Shown here in pieces: positions 1 to 12,000 of a DNA stretch of 64,000 nucleotides. The position numbers were made by a program, and so were the translations under genes. Every line of letters starts with the position of its first letter. The stretch's first letter is position 1. Location: contig NC_090777.1 in NCBI RefSeq assembly GCF_040054535.1, forward strand, positions 12,731,001 through 12,795,000. Reading direction: 5' to 3'. The notes under the pieces are model-generated. The model saw nothing but the letters and a program-made list of their open reading frames with translations. It was not told the origin of the DNA and did not search any database. The stretch comes from Antennarius striatus. Its lineage: Eukaryota > Chordata > Actinopteri > Lophiiformes > Antennariidae.

Positions 1-1893
1 AGTTTGCCTTAAATGTGAAGCGGCTATTACCAACATGCCCTCACTGAGGCGCCATCGCCCCCCTCACTACATCAAACAGCAGCATCTCCGAACAGCATCC
101 AAGTAAGAAAAGTGAACATGCTCAGTTCAGGGTGTCTGTGTTTGGACATCTACATTTTGAACACTTCATGTCACTTCAAGTGAAGTGTTTAACAATGTTC
201 ATTATAATATGCAGTAACATTTCACAGCAAAAGCCATACAGGGGGAAATGAATTACAAAAAAAAAAGCTGCTGGTCTTTGGCCTTTTTACAGCATCAGCT
301 AATGATAAAAAGTGGTTGAGCTTTAGCCTCTAGAGGTCAAAACAAATTGCACACAGTAACTAAGTGAGCCCTCCAATGACCTTCTAAAGAATGACTGATC
401 TACGTAACGTGGTGAGTATTTTGTAGGGTTATATTTGCTACAGAGCAAAGTCATGAGGACATAATATTCAATTTAGTTGTTTTACCTATCCTTTATGTTA
501 TATGCAGAAAAATCAACCTTCGGCTTTAGTTCATGTAAAACCCCAAAAAGGTGCTGTGCTGTATAGCATCAGGAGGACGTCTCAGCCTTCACTGCATTGT
601 GGCCAAACTTTATGAAAGACGATTCTAAATGACTGGCGCGCCTCAGATGTGTGGGCCAATGGAGATATCGCAGGATCCTCATTAAATTTTCACAATCAAG
701 TCAACAATATCCTGGTTTTTTATTTTAGTCACAGACATTCTGAGTTTCAGTCTTATTGTAGTGAATAGTATTGATGTTTGAATCTTTCCACCAGGACCTC
801 TTCTTCATGTAAAGTCTGAGAACAGATGGAATCATTTCAAACTGGAACTTGAACTTGCAGTCAAACGTAATGAAGAGTGTTTTTTTAGGATGTCTTTGCT
901 TTGATCTTTATGATGCATTCATTCTGGGGCCTCAGAACCAAGTTCAGATAAGAAACACCTGCATGAGATCAGGGACAGATTTTCAAACATTAACATGTTG
1001 CTTGTCTTTCCTGAATGTGAATTACATCATCAACTTTGAAATGAAATTGAAGTGAAATTCTTGACAAACTGTGATCTCAAAATAAAAAGGTGAGTCAGCT
1101 GAATTTTTGTTGACTTTAGCTTCCATAAAGGATTGTTTATCATGATGTCCCTGTAAAGACTGCATTCCACTTAAGGACAAAGTTCACTCATGTTATCCCA
1201 CATGAGCCGTGTCTTTCATCCCTCCGACGTTCCTCATCTTCTCCACTAAAACCAGTTATTTTCAGTGGTGGAGTCCTAACTCATGTTCCCAAAGGACCTG
1301 TCGCTTGCTTCAGAGGAGGCGTCCAGTTGGGTTTGGAAAAAGAAGGAATGGGGAAGAAGCAGAGAGACAGAATTTACTCCATCAGACCAAAAAGTCCACG
1401 AGACATGTCAACGGTCAAACAACTTGAAAACAAACTTTGTTGCTACAATCCAGTGAAATGCAGCTGCCTGCTGCCATATAATGTTTCATTGTGTGGCTGG
1501 TTTTAAGTGACACTAGACTAGCAATAAAGAATCTTTCGTTAGTTACTACATTTTAAACATAGTAATGAGTGAGTTAATAAATCACCTGTCAGTCTCATGA
1601 CAGTGTGCTAATGCTATATTCGATAGGAGGACAAACTCAGAAATCCCATTTTGGGAATTTCCGACTTTTGAAACATGTGTTCACATCATCATCTTGGAAA
1701 TAGTCAATAGCCAATAACGTTTGTATTGATAAAACTGGAGGTGACAAGTGTGCAGATCACAATTATTACTCATGAAAGATGAAACACCTAATGCTCCACC
1801 TTCATTTAAAATGACATTGTCTAATTGTTTGGGGTTTTTTGCAGTTGGACTTTTTATTTTCTCAATTCCTGATGTGACTCAAAGTCAGCATTT
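1..1893. other. Left flank without recognised gene
   Basis: AT-rich, non-repetitive-looking DNA with only short open frames of fewer than 75 codons and no recognisable domains. No splice-consistent exon chain was seen. A short C2H2-like reading at 2-106 is discussed among the rejected items. Confidence 0.5.
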
Positions 1894-1927
1894 AGTTGAG
1901 TTGAGTTGAGTTGAGTTGAGTTGAGTT
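1894..1927. repeat. (GAGTT)n minisatellite
   Basis: Six to seven near-perfect tandem copies of the pentamer GAGTT immediately upstream of the LINE relic. Confidence 0.9.
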
Positions 1928-1974
1928 TAGTGTAAAGCCTGGAAAGGGAACAATCAGGCCTACTGATCTACCGG

Positions 1975-2581
1975 CTACCTACAGCCGGTGATCATCAAAG
2001 GCAGTGAGGTGGAGGTGGTAGGAAACTATAAGTACCTGGGACTGCAGCTAGACAGCAGACTGGACTGGTCACTCAACTGGGACTGTGTTTACAAGAAGGG
2101 GCAGAGCAGGATGTACTTCCTGAGGATGCTGGCCTCCTTCAACATCTGTCCTAAGCTCCTTCTCATGTTCTATCAGTCCGTAGTCTCCAGTGTGCTGTCA
2201 TACGCCATTGTGTGTTGGGGTGGGGGGCCAGGAAAAGAGATATGGACCGTCTGAACAGACTCATCTGTAGAGCGGGCTCAGTAGTCGGGCTGAGCCTGGA
2301 CTCTGTGGAGACAGTTCTGGGGAGCAGGACCACGTCTAAAATTAAGGCTATCATGAACAACACCAGCCACCCCCTACACACCACCTTCTCCCAGCAGAGA
2401 AGCACCTTCAGCAGCAGACTGCTGTCACACAGCGCCTCCACAGAGAAGCTGAGGTCTTCCTTCGTGCCCCGTGCCATCAGGGGGAGCGATGACTCTCTCA
2501 GGAGGAGTGAGGGGGAGGTGGCGAGGTCAGCACGGGGTTGAAAATGGATTTAATTTAATTTAACTTAATTTTAATTTTATA

Positions 2582-2612
<31 letters not shown>

Positions 2613-2911
2613 ATGTATTTATTTTTATACTGTTTTATATTTTAATTCAATTTTATACTGTTTAGATTTTATTTTATACTGTTTATATTTTAATACTGTA
2701 ATATTTTAAAATTTTATACTGTTTATATTTTAGTTATAGTTTAGTATATAAGTCCTGTTAGTGCTGCATGTGTCTGTCTGTTAGTGTAATGTATGTCTTG
2801 TGGTATGTCCTGTGATGTCAGTGTTTCTTTTTCTCCTGGTTTTTATCCAGTATTATTTGTTATGTAATGCCTGAGCAGTGGATATATGCAATTTCCTCCG
2901 GGATTATTAAA
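1975..2911 (+). mobile_element. 3' end of an L2/Maui-like LINE (dead)
   Basis: Frames 1988-2221 and 2222-2541 together read as the C-terminal part of a fish L2-type reverse transcriptase (YKYLGLQLDSRLDW, GQSRMYFLRMLASFN, SVVSSVLSYAIVCWGG, then RLNRLICRAGSVVG and SHPLHTTFSQQRSTF). The two halves are in different frames, so the copy carries a frameshift near 2220-2235 and is 5' truncated. The segment from 2541 to 2911 is an AT-rich 3' UTR ending in GGGATTATTAAAGTATC, the typical L2 tail. Confidence 0.85.
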
Positions 2912-3182
<271 letters not shown>

Positions 3183-3424
3183 CTTAGTTTAAGCTCACAG
3201 AATTCACTTAGAAGAAGCTTGTGAACATAAATTATCTGAATATCAATAAATTGAACTCCTCACGATTACATCAATATTAGCATTTAAAAAAAAATACTGA
3301 TTATGATTCGCACAGGGAAATTAGTGGCATACTCTAGTTAGTTTTAAATCATGCATAAATATGTGTGTACAGGCCCTGAACACACAAACACACACATGGG
3401 GCCTGTACGCATGCAGGGGAGGTT

Positions 3425-3652
3425 GAGTGGTGAGCCGCAACTTCATGGTGCGCTCAAATGAGCAACTCGTAAGGGGGACGGCGCCTCGCTCAAGGGCGCC
3501 TCGCTCAAGGGCACCTCGGCAGTGCTCCGGATGTGAGCTGACACCTCCCACTGTCAGCTCACCTCTGGGTGTGTTTGGGCGGAAGCGGGAATCGAAGCGC
3601 CGATGTTGAATTATAGGACGACCCGCTCTACCACTGAGACACTGCCGCCCTT
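3425..3652 (-). repeat. tRNA-like SINE, copy 1
   Basis: Reading the minus strand from 3652, a GGGCGGCAGTG start is followed by an A-box-like TGGTAGAGCGGG and a B-box-like CTTCGATTCCCG, then a body shared with the copy at 60041-60228 (GTGAGCTGACAGTG, GGTGCCCTTGA, GGCGCCGTCCCCCTTAC, GTTGCTCATTTG, GCGCACCA). Within the body a 15 bp unit (GGGCGCCTCGCTCAA on the plus strand) is tandemly duplicated at about 3480-3512. Confidence 0.75.
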
Positions 3653-4240
<588 letters not shown>

Positions 4241-4997
4241 GGGGTGAACATATGTACCTAATACATTTAGAAATACACAGAAACACTCCTTACTGTATTG
4301 TCTATAAGTAAATTCTGGATGGACAAGCTGTAATCCTCAGTACAGAGTAAAACACTAACAAAGGGTGTGCATCAACTGTTCAAGGTGTGTGTACAGTGTT
4401 TACAACAGCTAGTTGAGCCACAGGTGCTTTTTAAAAGCTCTGTGGAGGTGTGTGCATGGGTGGGAGAGCTTTTAAAATCCTTTGAAATCTGGAATCTATT
4501 TATGAGAAACTCGAGTTCCAAGAGGCTCAGTGACAGGTCCAAAGCTGTGGGTAACATGTGAACTCTGCCTACACGTTGTTTCAGTGATCACAGGGTAACA
4601 ACATGCTGTACAGCATCAGTCACTCACAGTACAAATCTCGTATTGACGTCAGATGATTGAAAATAAATCAAATAAAATGTAAATAAAGAAACGACTAAGT
4701 AGAAAGGTCATAATGTTAATAGGAACTAAGACATCATGAGCTGTCCAAATGTTGGCTAAATAAAAGCATATTTAATATTATTGGGTTTAACTGACCCTTA
4801 AGTATTATAAAGATCGAAGGATAACACAAACATACTGTAGCTGCAATTTTCTCTCTCGGACTAATTCTTATCAGGGTGTTTGTGAGCTTAGCTGCCGCTA
4901 AGCAGCTATATATTTCCTTAGATTTCCTTATTTTAAGACACATTGATTTTAAGAGTCTTAAGTTGTCCAAAATATTTATAAAAACAGCGACTGGGGT
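4241..4997. other. Intergenic DNA downstream of ano7
   Basis: No coding exon or clear repeat seen. Short open frames on both strands have no family resemblance. Confidence 0.45.
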
Positions 4998-5003
4998 TTT
5001 ATT
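4998..5003 (-). promoter_or_regulatory. Candidate ano7 polyadenylation signal
   Basis: AATAAA on the minus strand, about 65 nt past the ano7 stop codon. Position and orientation fit a short 3' UTR. No downstream GU element was scored. Confidence 0.5.
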
Positions 5004-5067
5004 ACAGTATATGTTGTGTTGTTGCAGATCACTTTGTGTGCACATGTGCGTTTGTGTGTCCCGTGCT

Positions 5068-5968
5068 TCACTGACCTGCTGCTGGAGGTACCTCAGCCCC
5101 ACGGCCTCGACTCACCAAGAGCGCCTCCTGGTTTTCTGTCAGAGCCTGCTTGGCCAGATAGCGCTCCCTCTTTATCTTCAGCTCCAGCGATTCAGGGACA
5201 TCAGGGACAAGCCAATCGATGGCTCGGAGCACAAAAAACACCACATGCTGGAGCAGCAGAGAAATAAGATATTTAATTATATTTTCCAAGTCAAATAAAA
5301 TAAAACTCCTCCTAGTGTCTAATCTGAGGATGTAAGTGGGACATCACACATCAAAATATAAAAGGCAGCACTTTTTGTTCAAGATTGAGTGTGAATTCAA
5401 AAGCTACTTTCATCTACTTTCATAAATTCATGAATTCTATATTGTACTATTGAGTATGACATTGACCTAGTTTTCCAAAAGTGAAGGTCATCATCACATT
5501 TTTGTGCCTCTGGCTTCCTGAAAATGTTGCTATTTGTTGTATCTAATCAGGATTCAGAGATGTGTACCTAAAAAGGTATAAAATGGGAAAATTTGACCTT
5601 GACCTAGTTTTCTCAAGGTTAAGGTCATCATCTCGTTTCCATCCCCTTTGCCGCCCGAGTAATCTGCTTTTTGTTTTATCTTTCTATCTGCAACGGTTGT
5701 GAAGATATTTGGTGGACGGACGGACAAACACACAAACACTGACAATTACATCACTGCTTCGTGGGATGTAATAGTAACAAAGTTATAAATACCATAAAAT
5801 CACACATTCAAAGATATAATTTCTCAAAATGATTCAATTCTTTATCATTCCTTGAGTGATTAAAGAAGATAAATGATCTATCCAACACTGCTAAGATCAG
5901 TGTGGGGGAGGGGAACCCTGATCCCCTGTTTCATATACTGTATACACATAAACACACACACGCACACA

Positions 5969-6066
<98 letters not shown>

Positions 6067-9000
6067 AAGAAGGAAGTGGACACAAAGCAGCTGTCTTCTT
6101 ACCTCAAAAGCAATAATAAAACCAAGCCTAACAGCGAGCAGCTCCCAGTAGAACAGCGAGTAGTTTCCATAGTCGTCTCTGTACGCTTTATATCTACCAG
6201 ACACATATAGTGTTACACCAACATGCAGCAGTGCATGAAAACAAACTGCGACAAGGGTTTAGAATTCGGCAACACTACCCTCTGTTGGTCGGGTCTTGTG
6301 AAACCAGAGAGAGTAGAATTGAAACAGTTCTTTAACATTTTTTTAAAAATTTAGCTAAAACGACATGACATGAAAGACATGGAAGAGGCAGAACAAAATC
6401 TTTCACGTCAAAGACTATACTCAGTAAATAATCAGTGTACCTGCACATGGGGTAGTCGGTGTAGTTGGGTGGGGCATAAGCCAAGGTGAAGTTGACATAT
6501 CCATCCAGATCATTTTTAAACTTGTACTGGTAGAGCAGGCGGGGCAGAAAGTCTGAGGTGAAGGCAATGAGAAACGCCTGCAAACGGAGAGAATGAATAC
6601 TAATGAAGTGTCTGATGAAGACTGTACATCACGCTTAATGGACTCACATTAGCAATGACGGACAGATGGGACAGGGCTTCTAGTATGTTGAACCAGACGC
6701 CGATGTTCTGGGCACGCTCAGCCACCGGGCGGCGGTACTCGCACACAAACTTATGTGCATCCAACCGGATCTCCACCCAGTTATTGAGGAGCGCAAAAAG
6801 CGGAGCAAGGGGAAACGCTGCCACGAAGATGGTGATGAAGCCAAACTGCAACACTGCAGGACAACCACATCACGTCAATCACAGGGCATCAGGAGGTTCA
6901 TTAGGAACAGGAGCACACACTTACCCATCTCTAGGTATTCTTCAAACAAGCCTTCACACTCAACCAGCTGGTAGTCCTCCTCCCAGCGCCGAGGCTCATG
7001 GGATGCCTTACCCCCCAGCACTTTGGACATAGTTTTCTTTTGGCGCCAGGCCTTCACTTTTCTTTCAGGGCAGAGAGGCAGGGCAACAATCATGAAAATA
7101 GAGTTAATATCGAGCCGTCATGCTCATCTGCTACTCATCAGATGATCCTTGGGTAGAAATTCTGATTCAAGGTTGCTGAGTACATTTTTCACTTTCCACA
7201 CCGATATTCCTTTTGGTTTGGCCATTACTTGTTTTATCATTTTGTACAACTAAGTGTTGAAGTCCCTTTGACTCAATCCACTGCAGCAACACAAACCCCA
7301 CAAATAAAGCTGTGCTTCAGGCCCATTTTCACCCAAAGACACAAAGAGCACATTCCGTACACCACGCTGGATTTACATAGATTGTGCTCATTGGGAGATG
7401 TTTCTCCTTACACCCCCCTCCACCTTGCCCAGGAGAGACAGAGCTGGAGGCCTTTGACCATGAAGAATGGGGGTAAGATTCCATAAAGGAACGCTGCCAG
7501 AGGCTGGTGTCTGTATTTGCATTACATTTGGAGAAGGTCACAGCAGCTGAAGGGACTCTACAAAGAACTAAAAACACCTCAAATCAAGAAGTTGAATCTT
7601 TTTGACACCAGCAGCCAGTAGAAATAAAACTTGATGGTGGAATTAGAAGTTTGAAGACAGTTAAACTCATCCAAGAGGTTAATGCTGGGGAGTTCCAGGT
7701 ATTTAAACTGTGAGACTGTTAACACACAGAGAGTTGTTAAAGACACACTTTTACAAGTGACCACCCAAAACTATTATTGGTCAAGTCAACACACGCATTA
7801 AATACCACAAGCCATGATGCAGCCTCTTCAAGATGAGGGTGAATGTCTTCAAGTCTTAAACAAACCTCTAGTCACACACACACACAAACACACACACACA
7901 CACACACAGACACACACACACCCACACACACACACCATGCCGGTGCATGCAAGAGTCTTAAGCACAACGTAAAAACAACGACAACCTTTTGAGGGTAAAA
8001 CAATGATGAATTCATGAACCTTTCAGGGATTACATGCTGTTGTGTGTGGTGTTGTGTGTGTTGTGTGTTAGTGGTAGGGAATGATGGAACGCTCTGGTTT
8101 AACATTAACAACAGATGCCTGAACAGGAAACATACGGGATAACGAACTCCTGAATGTTATTGATGAGTTGCTTTCCCACCATGATGATGAAAAGTTGTTC
8201 AGCCAGTTCAATGAGGCAGCCCCCGGGACCACACTGCAGCAGGGGGGAAGACGGAAACGAACAGATGAGGCTCAAAAGAGTAAATCTGGATGACAGTGGA
8301 CTAAGAGGAATCTGCATCATCTGCTCATTTACACATTTGTTAGTATATTATGGACTCACATCTTCATTTCTCATCCCAAACAATGTGCCATAGTTGGTAG
8401 GGTAACCAACAAACCTGTTCACATGGAGAAATAAGACTTAAAAGCTTATTGGGCAGAAGCTGTTCTTCACTGTGCTATTGTTTCTTTGTGACTCATGTCT
8501 CACCTTCCTTTGAAGAAGGCAACGTAGAAAGGGGACGAGTAGAAGTTGACAAACTGGAAGATGAACACCTTGAAGATGAAGGCGTTGTCGTACTGGGTTT
8601 GTGTTCTGTGCATCTCTGCAACAGAGACAATAAACACTCTTTGCTAATACTAGACATGTGTCGTTATCTGACAGGTATAGAGCAAAGTTCAACAGGTAAC
8701 TATTTTAAAAAAACAGTGTGTGTGTGTGTATACAGTATATGTATATGCAAACTTATATATGCAAACTTATAACAAGTATAAAACAATTGTAAATAAATAA
8801 ATATGTAACTTCTTATATAAAGATTATTGTCATGCTTTTGTTTGTAATTTGGTAAATTGTATTACTTTCATATTAGAGTGTACATTTATTTTGAAAGTCT
8901 GTACTTCTGAAGGGAGCTTATTTGCATCCAATCAAATATAATACAGAGACTTTTTGAAGAATTATCCAGTGGGAGAAGGCAGCAGAAGCTCTTCACCTGC

Positions 9001-12000
9001 ATAAATGTTAATGCAGTGATGTACATGGAGGAAATCGTTTTTATAGACTTGAATGTTCCCGTTCTGTTCAGGGAAACAGTTCATAACAGACACGACAGAG
9101 CAGAAAGCGGTGGAGTGACAGGAACCAGAGGTAGGGTCACACTGGGTTTGATTCAGGAGTGATTCTTCACAACACCAGCAACGTCTGCACAATGTCAGAT
9201 CAAAGTGTTTTGTTGCTGAACTTTAAGTGATGTTGCTTTGTTAAAAGTTTACCTTTCAGTTTTTAGAATTTTTGTACTTCATTTGAACTAGTTTTTTTTT
9301 CTTCATTTTTTTCCCCCCAGTGTACGTACTTTGGTTCAAAGTGAAACATTTCATCAATTGGACAGATCTAATACTTTAACAAGGCAGTCAGAGACTGCAG
9401 CATCCCGCGACACCTCTGAATTCAAAATTTTACCCTGACCTACACATTTTTGTGCCTCTGGCTTCCTGACAATGTAGCTTTTTGTTTTGTGATTATATCT
9501 CATCAGGTTTCAGAGATGTGTACCTAAAAAGGCATTCAGTGCGCCCTCGTTCCTTGTGGTTAATGCGTTCCAGGAACCACAAGCGATTAACGAATTCCGC
9601 GATAGAGCTACAAACTATTTATCTTATTATTTACGGTAGTTTAAACGTTTATGAACCCTCCCCATACTGATATTAAACTGCCTTCTATCTGTATTACCTT
9701 TTCCCACACTCTTATCGATTGTTTAAAGCACTTTTGTGTCTTGCAGAAGTCCTAGACTCACTGAACGTAGCGCACTTCTGGATGCCATCAGCCAATAGAA
9801 TGCGCTTACTGTATCATGTGACTGCCTTCCAAAGATCCGCGATGAGTACAAATGTTGAAATTTTATGACCTAGTTTGACCTAGTTTTCTAGAGGTCAAGG
9901 TCTTCCTCTCATTTTCATCCCCTTTGCTGCCCGAGTTTTGTGCTTTTTCTTTCATCTTTCTGTCTGCAACGGTTGTGAAGATATTTGGTGGACAGACGGA
10001 CAAACAAACAAACACTGACAATTACAATACATCACAACTTTGCGGGATGTAATTAAAGCTAGGAACAAATGAAATTTTGTGATCAATGTACAGTATGCAG
10101 ATGAGTCTGTTTTTCAGTGAATCACCATAATACTGCCTCATGTTGAAACCAATAATAAAATATAATAATAACCCGATGTGTCTCCTGCAGATGCATGCAC
10201 TCCTCCTGCTCTTTGTGCTGCCCTCACTCAAAGACTATTTATACTTCAAGGCTTTTTGTGCTCCTTAAGGACTCTCAGCTTTTACTTAGATGCACAGAGC
10301 CGTTGGTACACAGACGCCTGTTGAGATTTGTGGTGATAGAAAGCAGGCAACTGTGATTCTTACCCCATTTAGTGAGCTGCTCAGCTAATGCAGTGTAGAC
10401 ACGGCCCATCAGTAGGATGAGGCCCAGATTCACGATGCTGCTGGAGATGTTGGCTATGGTTCCTGCCTGAGGATGAGATGACAAGCACTGAAGAACTGAT
10501 GGATGCCTGTAGAGCATGTTTTGTTCCAGCAATAACACATTTCCTGAACATCATGCTGCCTCCATCTACAGTATCCAGGACTCTGGGCTCACATCTAAGC
10601 CCCTTCCACCTCTAAATATACCTCAGTGCGCAGGACGGGGCTCCCAGTGTGGAACATCATCACGCTAATGATACCGCGACACATGACCACAGTCACCAAG
10701 AAGATCATCACCACACAGAGCTGTGAGAGAAGACATGGAGATTTTATGGGAACACAGCAGAAAAACATGATGAAGTTTGGAGCTGCAGAACCTCTCTGCA
10801 GCAGATCTTATCCCCTCTCAGTCAATAACTATTAGTTTTCCTGGTTTAGCAGCTACAGATTATGCAGTTCTCCAGAGCATCTGCTCCCCATAGTTGACAA
10901 GATTCTACATTTGCTTATATAGAATATACATGCTGGTTCCATGGTAGCATTCTAGATTGTACATCTGTTAACCTCCTCTATTATCATTCAGAAAAATATG
11001 TTGGAAGTTGATCTTTGCATCCTGTCAGAGAGAGACTTTAGACTGATCTGAAGCTGCAGTATAAAAGGCAGAGATGATCGGATCCTATCCGTCCCTGTGG
11101 GTGAATGAACTGATTCAATTATTTTAATGGTTTCAGTCACCACCGAAGTTCTGAGTAGAATAACACACAGGAGTAAACCTCACATCCCTTCTCTTTAGGA
11201 ACAAATAAAGCTAAAAAGCTAAAAAAAATAAAATAAAAAAAAAGACAATGAATTTCCCCTGATTCCAAGAAGAGACCTTAAGGTGAAACAATGATGACAT
11301 GTATGTTACTGTAAGGAATCTGATTTCCTTACAGTCAAATCACAAACAAGCTGCCATTAGACTAGGCCTGTATCAGTTTTAATATTTACAGTAACACTAA
11401 ATTCTAACTGTTTTTAAGGACTTAGAAGCATCTCACCATCATGATGATGACCATTGAGCCAGTGAACATGCGGGACAGCCGGGTCTTCTCTGGAAAGTAG
11501 GGCTCTTTGACCCCAGTAACTGGGTTTTGCTCCATTGTCGGGGCCATGGCGGCAAACTCTGGACGAGGACGTTCCTGTTGGGGACACGGTGTCGACAATG
11601 GTATTCATGGACATCCACTTAGTGAGTACAGAGATGGTCCGGATAGACAAGAGGGTGTGTAACGTCTCTATAACCACAAAGCACTACAAGATTTACTTGA
11701 TCATTCTAGAAGAGTTTAATGCATAATGAAAACAAGCACATGAGACATTTATTCTGGATACTTGAGTTTAAATTTCAAATTTTATTTATTGAGATATATC
11801 CCTATAGCTTTCATTTATGCTACCTTGTTAAATACACTACAACATCTGCACAAAGCAGTGGCAAACAAGGAGACATTGTGGAACCTCTTCTTCATGGAAG
11901 TCCATGCAGTCCCAGTGATGGGACAAGGTGGCCATCTTTCTCTTCCAGTACTCCAGGAATGTTATGGCCCAGAAGGACATGAACACACTAAAGAAGACGG

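Noticed and set aside
2-106. Frame reading VCLKCEAAITNMPSLRRH, C2H2/BED-like, followed by a possible donor
   Set aside because: Only about 34 codons at the window edge with no partner exon; may be a relic of a BED-type transposon gene but cannot be supported.
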